This document shows positions 37,874 through 50,079 of a DNA stretch of 64,000 nt, one piece after another; within the stretch, counting starts at the first letter, position 1; each line of letters starts with the position of its first letter. Made by a program: the position numbers and the translations under genes. This DNA is from Exaiptasia diaphana (lineage: Eukaryota; Cnidaria; Anthozoa; Actiniaria; Aiptasiidae). The notes beneath the pieces were generated by a model. That model had not been told where the DNA came from, ran no database searches, and saw only the letters and a list, made by a program, of their open reading frames with translations. The DNA lies in contig NW_018388191.1 of NCBI RefSeq assembly GCF_001417965.1, positions 1,248,869-1,312,868 on the forward strand, read 5' to 3'.

Positions 37874-40204
37874 TCAATCATCAGAGTGCTGAGTGCATTT
37901 ATTTGGTGCTGTAAAATGCTTGTAGCAAACACCTTCAATTTTCTTGCCACACTGATAACAGAACCTTGTTTTGCAAGACCAACATTTCATAGAATTATTG
38001 TTTGCTATTTTGATGTTTTTCTGTGAGCAAACTGGACAGTGTTTTGTAATAAGCTTCTTTCCAGGATTCTCTTCTTTATATTGTTGGATGAGAAGTTCAC
38101 CTTTTGATGGTTCTGGTTGACGAGCCTGCAATGGTGTCGCTTGTCCAAAAGTGGCACACTTTTCTGACTGAGAAAAGTGGCCATAGCTTGAGATAGACTT
38201 CCCTATAACACAATAATGTTATTGCATATTCAATAATCACAGTAAGGGCACAGTAACATGCATATAAAGATATTTCAAAAAATGTAACTTGTGGAAAAAT
38301 AGTGAATAGAAATTGTCGAAGAGAGACTACGTAATAGATGTAAAACCAATTTGCTCCAAGGTTCATAAGTACTTAAAGCTCATTACTCTGAAAGGTGCCT
38401 TAGAAATTTAAATCCTTACAGTTGATTTAATAAAACCATGAGCACCTAAAATATGAATGAATAATAAGTGCTGATAAGTGCCGAGGCCAATAAACTTCAC
38501 CTGTAGCAATAGAATTAGGTAAGCCTTCCTCAAATTTTCAACTTGCTTAATAATGTTTTAATTTTTTCTTATTTTCATCAAATAATTGAAGTCACAAAAT
38601 ATCTATTTTAGGTGCTCTCATTTATTTGCAAACCATTGTAAGTACATCTCCTTTTTCCCATAAAATTAATGCCACTTGACGACCTCATGTGTATATTATA
38701 GACTTTTTCCTTCATTACCTATCAGTAGTATGATATTTTAATGAAAGTATAACATATACTTACCACACACCCAACAAAATTGACCACGACACTGACTGCA
38801 TGTCATGAAGTTGCATCCAGAAATTTTTTCCACAATCATGCGACACTTTGGGCACTTTTGGTATGATCCTCTGCTTCTCATTAAGGTGATAAAAGCCACA
38901 TTAGAAGTGCGAGACCTTTTTGTAAAGACATCCACTTTATTTGAACTCTTGTTTATTTGCTTTTTCTTGCTTGTTTTTTTCTTATCTTGCTCTTCTTGTT
39001 CGTCATCACCAGTACAAGATTTCCCATGATGCCATGGGCCTTGGCATTCAATGCAGAATGTAAAGAAACAAAATGTACATCGACCAAGCTTTGATGATTC
39101 TGAATCATCATCTGCTACAACCGCTGTATTGCATCTTGGACAGTAAAAGACATCTGGCATCAGATCAAGTGTTTTGTTGAGCAGCAGTCGTTCCCATCTT
39201 CTGTACATTTCTTCCTCAAGAATGTCTTTCAACATTTGAGGAGGAATGGCAACATCACATTCATTAATTGGACACAAAAGCTGCATCACGGACCCAGATT
39301 TGATATGCATCTCACTGTGCTGCTGCAGACATTCCACACAGCAGAAGTGATGACATTCGTCAAGAAAGCAGAAAGCTCTCCCCTCTTTTTCTTCAAAGCA
39401 AATCTCACATGTGTGAACACTCTTGTAAAACTCATTCCGCTTAACCTCTAAGTCATGTTCAAATATACTCAACAAGGCCATTTCCAAGGCAACATCCGTA
39501 ACACCATCATTGAATAAACACTCTTTGAAGCCTTCTCTGAGGACAAGATGAGAGGGTAGCTGTAAGAAATCCCAGGATGAGCTCTGCAGCCAGTCTGCCC
39601 ACGTGAATATGATTGGATCATGACAATTATCCTGCCAAAGCCCATCAAGTTCTTGTGTCAGTTTGTCAATCTGAGAAGTGCTTAACCAATCACAAGACAG
39701 AATGAATTGTGGAGGAATCTGAGAGGGGTAGAGAGGGGGTAGTCTGCACCAGAGATTGATAGGTGTAAGCTCACTGACATCTGACTTGATGTGTAAATGT
39801 TTTGTAGAAAGCATTCTAGACAATCCTGGTTTCTTGTGTTGGTGACCAGGGCTGGGGTCATCATTAGGACCTTCAGCATCATTTAGATCTGAGTTGTTCA
39901 AGATATCTTTATCAGCAGTTCCTTTATCTTCTTTTTCAACTAAAGATTCCTCGTAATCCAGCTTTTTTTCGCCATTGGAAGATTGCTGAACTGTTTCTTC
40001 CACTTCTAATGGGATGACAGCCTCGACCGTAACTTTCTCGTGTGGATGGCGAACGCTCAGCATCAAGTTGAATTCAATTCTGTTATTTTCATCGTACTCA
40101 CGAATCAAGTGAAAACCATCATGGTAAATCGACTGCAGTAACTCAACTTCGTTTAGCTGCTCGGTTATAGCGTTTTCAAGCTCATTATCCATGCAAACAG
40201 CCAT
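37874..40204 (-). CDS. RNF14-like RBR E3 ubiquitin ligase with duplicated Rcat-like tail
   Basis: Two exons, 38764-40204 and 37874-38202, joined in frame to 589 residues. Residues about 10-215 form an RWD domain with the LPPLYPSQIPPQF motif, interrupted by an acidic insert near 70-125. RING1 spans C266-C316, IBR C355-C397 (CPRCNTAV ... WHHGKSC) and Rcat C451-C480 (CPKCRMIVEKISGCN...CWVCG), with the expected catalytic cysteine C464 in GCN. RNF14 ligases act on stalled ribosomes and translation factors; the same role here is inference. The second exon adds a further CPVC...CWSC...FCYQC...CYKHF...C module that resembles the Rcat pattern but has NNN in place of the GCN cysteine. The start is the first ATG; the codons further upstream in frame have none. 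Confidence 0.9.
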
Positions 40205-41240
40205 ACTTGACGAGCCAACTGTAGCCAAAAGTTTCTTGAATATGTTCTTGATTTATCGGCAATAGAATATAGATTTCTTTCGACACAATGAATGAAAGAT
40301 TTGATTTTTTAATCGTCAGTCAAGTTGTTGTCATTATTATGGCATTGCACCACCGCAAGCAACCGTGACAACACAGGTCATTTGAACCCAGGCTCCTATT
40401 ATTTGTAATGCCTACGTGGGTGGGGAGGTCTCATTATTTTTTTTTCTCGAAATTTCAACTGACATTTCCTTGAAAAAATAAAAATGCGCACTCGAAACGT
40501 CGATTTCTAGGTGGTAGGATTATGTTCTTGATTTCTAGGGTGGTAGATTATGTTCTTGAGAAGCCAACAAAGTGTCCAAAGTGCCAGGGAAATATTGTTG
40601 CAAAAATAAAAATTGTATCAATATGAATTCTTTTAACTATTTCTTTGTTTCAAGTTCTTCAAATTAAGTAAATTCATATAGTTATTACTAAAACTCAGAA
40701 TAACACAAGGTAGGGGAACTCTTATATATTGCAAAGAGTTGGTTTGGATGCTTGTAGCTTATAAATTTATGGTTTAGCAATCAGGTACCTCAGAGTGTCG
40801 TGGGGATTTTTACTACCATCGACAATGCAGAACTGACAAAAATCAGATTGTCATTTTCATATCAAGAATTTACTATTTCAAATTTGTGGTCTGTACGTTT
40901 TAATGGTAGTTATAGTCTGTTTTTAAACTTAAAAGTTCTTGATATATGTGATAATGCAATAGTATAAATGATTAAGATAAGAAAAAATAAAATAAAATGC
41001 TAAACATAACAAGGAGCCCATTATGTAATTTCTCCATTAAGTGCGTTGATTTTAGCTGCTAAATATAAAATACACATTGTATAGAGTCTCCTATACATTG
41101 GTTATTTAAACCAAACTGTCCATCAAGAATTGCCTTGAGGTTACTTCTAATCTTCAAGAATACTTAATTGATGATAACTTATTGTATAATGGCATGCATT
41201 AGCTTGTACATATTTTATTGTATTTTAATTAATGTTTTTC
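40205..41240. other. Intergenic stretch, RNF14-like / DUF4419
   Basis: One kilobase of AT-rich DNA. A short imperfect tandem (GGTGGTAGATTATGTTCTTG unit, twice) lies at about 40505-40560. Nothing else seen. Confidence 0.5.
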
Positions 41241-41246
41241 TTTATT
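41241..41246 (-). terminator. Poly(A) signal of the DUF4419 gene
   Basis: AATAAA on the minus strand, 35-40 bp beyond the stop codon; a second copy lies at 41214-41219. Confidence 0.55.
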
Positions 41247-41280
41247 TTTATAATTGTTGTTGCATCAACAAAATGTTTGT

Positions 41281-42847
41281 TTATACTGTAAGTGGAGAAT
41301 TTGGAGGCAGCATCAGGGCCCATCCTTGAAATGGCTGAACAGAAGGTCTTCCATTTTCAGTATTTTTGTGTACTGTAAACCCAGCCATACCAGCAACAAG
41401 TGCAGCCGTGTCCATCACGCCCTTCACACCATCAACAATTTTCAGAGGAACATTAACAAGGCCACTAGTGAATCTATGAATTTTCAATCCAACTTTTCCC
41501 TCTAAAAACTCCACAATCCATCCACTGTAATCTGGGGGAATATCATCACGCTCGTGAAAACCAGAACCAAACGGTGCATTATGCATAATAATGTGACTCC
41601 ACCACTCTTTGTCTGGTTTTCCATGATAAGTATCCAAAAGCTTTGTGAAGATGTCTTCAGTTACAGACCACCACTTCTCAGTCAGGCCCAAGTCACCCAT
41701 GATAGGTTGTAAGATGACCTTCAAAGCTTGCAAGTCTGATATCAGCTTTTTCCAGTCCCCTTCAGTTCCTAACATCTCAATGGCAGGAATCCCACACGAA
41801 CAGCACATGGTATACTCAAAATAATGCTGTAGTGAGGACATGAGAGTGATTTGGGAAGCAATTTTCTGAACTGCTGTTGTTGTGGAGAAATCTGCTGTCA
41901 CAATATCCACATACGCTGGTATTTTGATATTTTCTGATATTTTCTCTGATACTTTGTCAAAGAAAGAGGAGTAATTCACCTGTGAATAAGTTGATGATGA
42001 TTAATGATGATAAAAACTAAATGTTAATGCATTTAGGTAACGCGGGATCGTGACGTAAAGTACCCGCAGCGCGCGCCGATTCGATAACATACCCGCGAGG
42101 CAAGGGATCAATGACGCAATACCACAGGAAACCCGCATCGCGCGCCAATGCGATAAGATAATATATTCATTCTTTTCTTTCTCTCAAGCAATAGTTGGGT
42201 AGCCTATGGATCAACCCGACTCTCTGACGGCATCGCCGTCTAAAAGAGAAATTAACTGTACTGTACTGTAGTACAAAATACTGCTAAATTATGCTAACCC
42301 TATTGTTTTAAAAATGATATTAAAGTCAGACAAAAGAGTGCAAGCTTACTTGAGATAGTGGCCATTCATTTACGTTGACAGTTAGCTCCTTTTTTCCAGC
42401 ATGATTCACAAACATCTTACGAACAGACTCTTTCTCGCCATTGTCATTGATGGCCATGTCTATCTTCTTAATCACACAAAACCACCAGTCGTCAGGAGAT
42501 GTCCGTAGATTACAGTGATGGTTGTACGCCATGAGTACAGCTTCAAAGAAACCAACGCTTTGTTTGGAGTAAATTTCTTCATTAGAACCGAGAACAGCGA
42601 TGCGATCTCCAACAGTAAGTTCGTTGGCAGCTTCGTTGCCAGTCTCAGCATTGTTTTTCTTTTCTTGTTTCAAACGTACTTCTTCCCTTTTTTTAGCACT
42701 TAGAAATCGTGTCTCATCATTTTTGGCATACGTTCCAATAACCAACAAACTCTTTTTAGCTTGTTTTCTTAATATCTCATTTAGATCTGCAGAGACAGGC
42801 GGGCGATCGCTTGACAATTGAATATGCCTCATCACATTCGACGCCAT
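41281..42847 (-). CDS. DUF4419 domain protein
   Basis: Two exons, 42350-42847 and 41281-41979, with a 370-bp intron and phase 0, giving 398 residues. The sequence carries the DUF4419 hallmarks: SVGFFEAVLMAYNHHCNLRT and SPDDWWFCV in exon 1, then MCCSCGIPAIEMLGTEGDW (about residues 224-242), WWSHIIMHNAPFGSG and SGWIVEFLEG. The family is widespread in fungi, protists and invertebrates and has no established function. No signal peptide or membrane segment. The start is the first ATG (MASNVMRH). The intron contains a relict of the element seen at 23126-23484. Confidence 0.88.
42035..42212. mobile_element. Relict of the CATAGGC-ended TIR family
   Basis: Shares CGGGATCGTGACGT, GCGCGCGCCGAT, GATAACAT, ACCCGCGAGGCA and the terminal AAGCAATAGTTGGGTAGCCT with the 359-bp element at 23126-23484. 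Lies in the DUF4419 intron. No mini-palindrome is present in this copy. Confidence 0.65.
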
Positions 42848-43781
42848 ATTTATTCTGCGTTCCGGTTTCGGCAATATGGCAGCCCAACCAAATTTTTTCA
42901 GAAATATTTCATATTCTTTTTCTATTCTGTAAATTAATCATAACTTTTTTCAATTCTTATCTTTCAAGTGCTTAGATCAGTTTAAAACAAAAGCATGTTT
43001 CAATAATTCTTATTAAAAAAATCTATAAAAAAGAAACAGTGTGAATATAATACTCAATAAGCCCCATCGTGATGTCTGAACAACTTTGATAAATACATGA
43101 GTAGACCAATAAATGCTCTTTAAAATATTAATGAGTGATTCTGTACTGGGTGCATACATCTCTCTACTTCTTCGTTTCCCGGTATCCGTTTTTTCAGTAC
43201 ATGTAGCTTGCGTGACATTCTATGAATAAATGCGTGACATGTTACCAATCTGAATCGAATGTTTCAACTGATCACCCTCGTCCAACAGTGATTTCGGGCT
43301 ATAGAAAACCATGGACGTCTTTATGAGCTATACTGAAAGGTTAGTATTAGGTTAAAATACATAGTTATTAACTGCTTCTGTAGATTTAAGGTTATGTTTC
43401 GGTGAAAACGAGAGAGTTAATGTCTTTAGGCTTTAATAAGAGGTTGATTTGGCGGGCAAACTTCAAATCGTTGCTGGTCAATATGTAGTTTCATTGTGGT
43501 GGAACTTTCAATTTGAGATTGTGATTTTTTGAATTTTCATTTATATGTTTCAATATCCTAATAATACCTACATTTGCTATTACATTCGATACAAATAAAT
43601 TGAAAGTTTATCGAAGCTTCCATCTTAAGCACAGGAAGCCCAAACTTCGAAAGACGACCCAGTACGAGCAAATGGAATGCGTGACTGCATAGCCTGGTTG
43701 GCGGCTCCTCTACGACTGCACTGCTATCCCTTTCCCTCATTAATTCAGTAGTTTAACTATTCTCTCATTTCTCAGACAGAT
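42848..43781. other. Divergent intergenic stretch
   Basis: Separates the DUF4419 gene (-) from the 256-codon membrane protein gene (+). A short ATG-bearing frame with a GT donor occurs at 43312-43340, but joining it to the next gene runs into a stop, so at most it is 5' UTR. Nothing else supported. Confidence 0.5.
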
Positions 43782-44552
43782 ATGATGTCCGAGAATTCGC
43801 AAACAACCAACACTCAAAAGATTTTCGTGTTTGTCACAGTTGGACTAAATTTGTTGGTCACTGTCGCTGAATTCCTGCAGCGTTTCCTCCGATTCCTCTT
43901 GAATTTTATATTATGCATCGTGTCGTTGTTAGAGGCAGTGATCACGGTCTTGTTACAGATGTTAAAAATAGTCCAAGATATTGTCAGGGCATTATTCACG
44001 TTTGGTTCACTATTGCATTTTGTTGGACATAATCTGGGTGTGTTGGGAACATTCTTGCTGGTTCTCGGTATCTTCACATATGCTTGCTATTTGGACCCTA
44101 ATACTCGCGTACTGCGTGTGATATCGGTATGTATTTGGATTGTTGTTGTGCCACTTTGTATTTATGCATATCTGAAGAGAGCCATATCTCGGCTCAAAAA
44201 TAACATAAGAATAATTCAAGACGACCAAGAAGCTGAGAACCATGAAGGAGTAGCCATTAGGACGACAAATATTATCCGATACATAGTCGATAAATGCACC
44301 GAGACTGAACATCGGATTGATGAACAAACTCAAAAGGATTCTCCAAGCGACAGGGAAAGCGAAGACTTTGCTGGATTCGGAGGAGAGGATTTCTCGGGGG
44401 CGATGGGAGAGGGGACGTTCTTAAGGGGGCAAAAGGATGGAGGAGTTGGAGTCGACACTATAAGTGATGGCGGAGAAGGTTCTCCGGAGGACCAAGAAAA
44501 CGAAGGGTCGAAAGGAAAAGGAAGGAAAAGGCGTGTACGACCGAAAATTTGA
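43782..44552 (+). CDS. Multi-pass membrane protein of unknown function
   Basis: A 256-codon uninterrupted frame. The N-terminal half (residues about 14-135) is strongly hydrophobic with probably three or four membrane segments, including LLHFVGHNLGVLGTFLLVLG and VISVCIWIVVVPLCIYAYL. It is followed by a charged region (about 140-200) and a Gly/Glu/Ser-rich tail ending in a basic cluster KGKGRKRRVRPKI. I do not recognise the family. A splice acceptor (CTCAG) lies just before the first ATG, suggesting that a non-coding first exon precedes it. The antisense frames are shadows. Moderately sure it is a real gene because of the long hydrophobic frame and clean ending. Confidence 0.65.
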   Translation: MMSENSQTTNTQKIFVFVTVGLNLLVTVAEFLQRFLRFLLNFILCIVSLLEAVITVLLQMLKIVQDIVRALFTFGSLLHFVGHNLGVLGTFLLVLGIFTYACYLDPNTRVLRVISVCIWIVVVPLCIYAYLKRAISRLKNNIRIIQDDQEAENHEGVAIRTTNIIRYIVDKCTETEHRIDEQTQKDSPSDRESEDFAGFGGEDFSGAMGEGTFLRGQKDGGVGVDTISDGGEGSPEDQENEGSKGKGRKRRVRPKI

Positions 44553-45350
44553 CATCTTTTATGACCATCGCAGAGGATGATTCCAATTACAAAGCTAAAC
44601 CCCAAAATACGTATAAATGACAAATCAATATAATCAATAAAACTATAGTTTAATTTATTAGATAATACGGTCACTCTTGATATACTCAAAACAAGCAACT
44701 CGGCGAGAAAGCAACATAACTAAAATTGAGTATGTGTGGCGTGCAGTTTGAGACCGAACCGTTACTCACAACACAACGTATTTCAACCAGAGACCATGAA
44801 CGGGGAAAGGGTCGGTCTAGTCTTTTTATGTGCGATAGCGTCCTCTAATAAGCTAAAATCTCCAGACCGTCCAGTTTCGATGATGAAGCGGTACTTAATA
44901 TAGCGTTAGTTTGCTAATTTGTTTGGTATTGTTTTATCAACACCAGTAATTAGTGCTACGTGCTTCACGGATTGTGCGCAACTTTAAAATCCCAGACATA
45001 ATACATGGACAGCAGGGTTTTGTTCTGCAAACATGAACCATGTCCACCCTGCAACCCCCTGCCATGCACAAAGCCGCTTAGTTCTCAATACACGAGTATC
45101 CATGCAAAACCATTACCATGCATGTTTACATGTACAATCATTCGTTGGCCTCCACCTTGGTGGGTCGAGGAGCGAAGACAAGTGAAGTGGGAGGCGAGGT
45201 GGAAAGGAAAAACCCTAAAAAATAGTTTGAATCTTTAGTGGTGAACAAATCCCAACCATTCTTGTGTGAAATGATATACAAATGTTCAGAGAACAATGGA
45301 ACTGGATCTTGCATGTTCGATGTCTGTCCTTCAGATCTGCTGTCTCCACA
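44553..45350. other. Intergenic stretch
   Basis: Between the unknown membrane protein and the tetraspanin 3' end. A purine-rich patch with GTGGGTCGAGGAGCGAAG-type sequence lies near 45160-45210. Nothing else recognised. Confidence 0.5.
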
Positions 45351-48300
45351 TCATCTTCGTGTTTTTGCAGCTCTCGTCGCTAGGGTTTTTCTTTTATTGT
45401 AACTATCTCCAATTCTGGCCCATTGTCGCCTTTCTAATTTTTCTTCAAGTGAGCTCTTTTCATAGGTAAATGCTTCTGGTTCGTCCACATTTCCGCGATT
45501 GAAAGTTTTATTAGTTCTTGGTTTGTGAGGTTGTTCGTCCATTGGTCGGACTTTGACCTGTTTTATCATGCGGTCACCAGACTCAATGGACGCTAACAGA
45601 CGACATGAACTTGCAAGTAGAAACATCTAAACGCAACAGATTCAGACAATGTTAACGTTGAGGCATCCGGGGCAGGCGCGTAGCGTGGACATGTCAGGGA
45701 CCGCGGCACATAGTTTTGGATCTAGGGGTCTAACGACCACCAATTTTGAAATAATACCATTTCCAGCGTTTTGAGAGACATCGAGGGCATAAAAAAGGAA
45801 TCAAATTTATGTGAATTTTTCAGTAATTTTTGTGAAAATTTCCCCGAGTTGAGACTAATCCTGTATTCCCATCATAAGACCTAAGGTATGAGACTTCTGG
45901 GAATACAGGGTTAGTTAGCCTCAAATCAGGGAAATGTAAATTTTAGCGCTATTGTACTAATTAACAACATTTTGTACTTTCTTTTGTGTTTGGTAAGTTC
46001 TTTGCGTAAGAGAATCTGCTGTCAAATAAAACAGCGGTTATTTGCTTTGAGTTCTAAAATGGAGTATTGACAGCAATAAAGTACACCGGTTATTTCAATT
46101 CACGTTGGTCATTAGAAAATGGTTGATTGGAGATCGATAGCAATAACTTTCGCCTTCACGATAAGTATGGTTGGACATACCCTACACGCGAGAGGCCTTC
46201 ATATGTAATATTCTGATACCTGAATAGAAGCAAGGACAACAGCACACGTAGCAAGTACAACAACATTCCTTTTCAGCCAGTCTATCAGTTCACTATAGCA
46301 GTCTTTTAGTCTGACTTGGTCTCCATCCACAGTTTCGAAACACGATGGGTCGTTTGACGAGGCATGGGTTGTTATGACTGGCTTCATACTACAACATTTG
46401 AGCTGAGGGAAACATTAAAAACTGAAGGGAAGGTAAAGTTATACCGGTGCACGGAAGGAGTGGATCAAGGGTGAGGATCGTAAAGACCCTTCAAATATGA
46501 CAGTCATGAATAGACTTTTTCATGCTTCGATCTTCATTTAATGGAAACGCTAGACTGCCTTTAATTGGAGTATATTGGGATTTCCATCAAAATAACTATT
46601 TACCGACGGTAACTGCATTGCCATCGCCCTGGGAACCCCGAATTTGATCGTTTTCACTCATTCCCATAAGATTCAAAAGATAAGATCGGCGGCCATGTTG
46701 GAGGGATTAACAATAGATACTAATGAGAAATACTTTGTTGAAGCTCCTCCAAGATGGCCGCTGTGATGTAACATGAAAACGAAGAATAAAGCGATACCAG
46801 AAGTACATAACCAATGTACTTCTGGCGATACGTACATTTCATCTAGGAAAGAATGGGTATATACTGAACTTTTAATGAAATACATAACACGACAAGCTGA
46901 ATAATGGACACCATGAAAGTATTATAGCAAAAACGTCCCTTGCGCTTTCTTGTAACATGTCTCGTACTTTTCTAAATGACTATTATAGTGACTAAAACTG
47001 TTGATGAGTAAATTCTTTACCTTTTCTTGTATCAAGATTCTTGTTTTGTCTTCAGTCTCGTTCCAGTTTTTATGAATAAAACCCTGAATCTAAGATGAAA
47101 GAAGTCCTTTAAACCCCTGCTGTGTTTTACAATTGAAAATCACTAATCACTATATCCACGAGTACCTTATCCTGCTGTAAGTAGAGGTAGATTGCACCAG
47201 CCAGTTCGATAAGAAGTAAGATTGTTATCATAGTAAAATACTGAAATACAACAAGAAATCAATCGGTGTGAACAATCCCAGAATACCCTTTTCTATCGTA
47301 CATTAAAGGCCCATTTCAAATTCAATGTAGTACTTACAAACTTCAGCAAACCCGACTTTAGAAGAAGAATAGCGCAAGTGCCGAGAAAACCTATAAAAAA
47401 ATAACATAACAACCTAAAATACATTTAATTAATAACATTTATTTAAAAGACTTGTGAAGTTTGTGAGGATAGAACAAAAAATATAACACGTTCTGTGACG
47501 GATCCACGATTTTACAGTGGAAGTGCAGGCTGTTACGTAGAGATGGGGAAAACGAGCTCCAGTTTCTTTGGTATGAACACTACTTAAGATATTTTTCAGA
47601 ATGAGAACCATTCGTTTTCTTTCAATTATCTACTGAGTTACCTAACCATAATTGCTATTTCTATATTTTTGAATCCCGGGGAAGGCTTGCTACAAAATTT
47701 AGCCACCCCCATCAAATTAATCTCCTTTATTAAAACAAGATTTGAAAAGTCTTAGCATGTTGACAATCATTCCGCATAGATGGACTTGATTACATTATGT
47801 CTGTCATTATACTGTCCTCTATTCTTACCAATGATGAACACAAGAACTGACAATGCAATAAAACACGCCGACGCAGTCTAGAATAAAAAATACCAATATC
47901 AAACATCTACTGTATAATAAAAATGCCTGTAGACCCAAGAAAAAATCTCAAGAAATGTAAATCAAATTGTAACATTGATTTTAATAGTCATTCCATTGAA
48001 GTAATCATTTCAGTGCGTAGCGTAAAATGAGATTTTAATTTATTAGACTCATACTGATTGTATGGTAATAAGGAAAACCAAATGTTGGAAGCTTTGATAA
48101 TACGTTCAGACAATATTTATGGATCAAACATGTAGGGTACTCGAATCAATATAAGATTAAAGTCCTACTGTGTTTTTGGAGATGTGTTTATATTCGTTAT
48201 CTTGCGTATAAACCCAAATTGAAATACCAAGCATCACTGAACCGCCAATCTACGGAAAAACAATAAGAATTAGCACCGAGAAACGGCTCTCAAACCTATA

Positions 48301-48545
48301 AAAATTTGAAAACCAAACATAAATATGTTATTTTAGACAAAACGTATTATGAATTTCTAGGGTTCAATGGGGCACCGTAGGGAGAGCTTCTATGAAAATC
48401 TTATATACAATATGTCGTCGTGGTCTGTTTTTTCTACATATTTGATTTGATATGAAAGAATGTAATATTCCCTCACCGATATAAGCACATCTAAAGCAAA
48501 CGCTGTCCATCTAATACATGCGGTAGATTTGTTCATATGCACCAT
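45351..48545 (-). CDS. Tetraspanin with long basic C-terminal tail
   Basis: Tetraspanins organise membrane microdomains with integrins and other partners. Eight exons: 48477-48545, 48169-48249, 47829-47877, 47338-47390, 47166-47240, 47021-47089, 46220-46402, 45351-45626. They join exactly to 284 residues. Four membrane segments are visible, with GFLGTCAILLL in the TM2 region and TM3 at LLLIELAGAIYLYL. The large loop (about 110-178) contains the CC pair C135-C136 (CCS rather than the usual CCG), C153 and C167, as for a two-disulfide loop, and an NWNET sequon. TM4 is VVVLATCAVVLASIQMFLL. The tail is about 80 residues, basic and hydrophilic, far longer than in most tetraspanins. The ATG at 48545 starts a typical short N-terminus. 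Subfamily not assigned. Confidence 0.9.
45837..45937. repeat. Hairpin repeat in tetraspanin intron 7
   Basis: TTGAGACTAATCCTGTATTCCC pairs with GGGAATACAGGGTTAGTTAG and CCTCAA about 25 bases on; outer GTTGAG and CTCAAATC also match. It looks like a fold-back remnant. (Segments are listed in pieces; arms span about 45850-45871 and 45899-45924.). Confidence 0.55.
46791..46831. mobile_element. Mini-palindrome insertion, copy 3, with 7-bp duplication
   Basis: A 27-bp hairpin at 46798-46824, arms CAGAAGTACAT and ATGTACTTCTG with a 5-base centre. It is flanked by GCGATAC at 46791-46797 and 46825-46831. It lies in the intron between tetraspanin exons 6 and 7. Confidence 0.75.
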
Positions 48546-48981
48546 CGTTCACACTGGAATTCCTACAATATTTGATCAGCTAGTCCTGGCGCGATAACAA
48601 CGCCACAGGGCTTGAATCCGGCTACATTGTCTCCGAGTTGGCATGGCAACTACACTAAAGCAGGAAGCCAATATATAATGTTTGCTTTTTAAAAAATACT
48701 TTCCGACTCTATTATATAACAGTCTCATGCATGCGGCGTATTTCACAGATATGTAATTCATGGACTTTATTATGACGCCTGAAACGCCGAATAGACTAGG
48801 TTATTTATAGGACCTAACTCAAATTATTCTGTCTTTTTTTCTTTGTCATTTAATTTGTATCTGCTATATTCATATTTATGGTAAGGACGGATAATATGAA
48901 TGTTGATAATCTTCAAGTGGATGGTCATGTTATTGCAATTAAACAAATCCTGATTTTCACATCATTTCGATTAACTTTATA
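48546..48981. other. Upstream region of the tetraspanin gene
   Basis: Presumed promoter and 5' UTR of the tetraspanin on the minus strand. No specific motif identified. Confidence 0.45.
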
Positions 48982-49097
48982 GCGGAGCTCCAGCGCGGGC
49001 CGAAGGCCCGCGCTAGCGGAGCACCATAGCTAAGAAAAAATGGTATACCATCGAGTCGATTTTCCATGGACCGACACAGGGTTCCCGCGCGTACGCA

Positions 49098-49160
49098 CGT
49101 TTCCTTCCGTCCTTCCGTCCGTCCTTCCGTCCGTCCTTCCGTCCGTCCTTCCTTCCTGGA
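49098..49160. repeat. CCTTCCGT microsatellite
   Basis: Tandem CCTT/CCGT tetramers for about 60 bp inside the 1.36-kb TA-flanked element. They produce repetitive open frames in several reading frames, none of them coding. Confidence 0.85.
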
Positions 49161-50079
49161 TTCCGTGTACCACCACAGGAAACCCATACTCCGCTCGAAA
49201 AGGAAACAAAGCGCCAAGTATTTGTTCAAAAATCGAAGTTTTTTCCTTAAACATTTATATTACATATTGATAATATTAGAACAATTAATCACAAGGAAAA
49301 TATCCACTGAAGAGCGAAATAACAGCACAGAAATATTCCCGCCAATTTTGTCATAACTTCGACGCGTCCACACATCCGGGAAATCGATTTGCGAAGATGA
49401 AAAGCAATTTAGGGCCATCTTAAAAGTGATATTAGAAAAAAGGATTTTACTTTGATATTTCGACAACAAGAAAGAGATGATACTTTATTGGAAATACTTC
49501 AATAATATGGACCAATATGGGAAAAAGCAGGGATCTATGCGAAGTTCTTTTGTCGACTAAAAGTGTGGACATTTCGAAACCAAGACCATGCTAGCAGTTA
49601 GATTGAGAGAGATTAAAAACAAAGAATCTACAGTCTTGAATGACTTAATAAATTGATGAAACTTATGCTTGAAACAAGTATGGCTCTGTTGAAGATGACC
49701 TTTGAACGATAATTTATCGGAAGTTCGATAATGAAGGTAAAAAATATATTTTTGTATACAGTTTTCTGTGATATGTGAAGTTCGAGTAGTCCGGGTTCAA
49801 ACATCGATTATTGAAACAATGTTGATTATTGTATGCTTATGTAGACTACTTTTTGCCGAGAAGCTTTCAGTTTACTTTTAATTATAATTTTAAACTTCAT
49901 CCAACGGAACAAAATCTACCGAAGTCAATATAATAGTACGAACTAAATTCTCATAAACATTCTCTTTATAATATTTGTTCGCATGTCAACAAAACTGTTG
50001 TAGCTCACATTCCTTAGAACAGAGCATCTACCTTTGAAATAGCAGTACTAGATAATCATTTTCAGCTTCTATATTGCTA

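Noticed and set aside
43312-43340. Short ATG exon with a GT donor upstream of the 256-codon membrane protein
   Set aside because: Joining it to the acceptor before 43782 gives a stop after three codons; at most it is an untranslated exon.
49040-49356. Repetitive open frames on both strands (PSVLPSVLPS, TEGRTEGRTEG)
   Set aside because: Translations of the CCTT/CCGT microsatellite.
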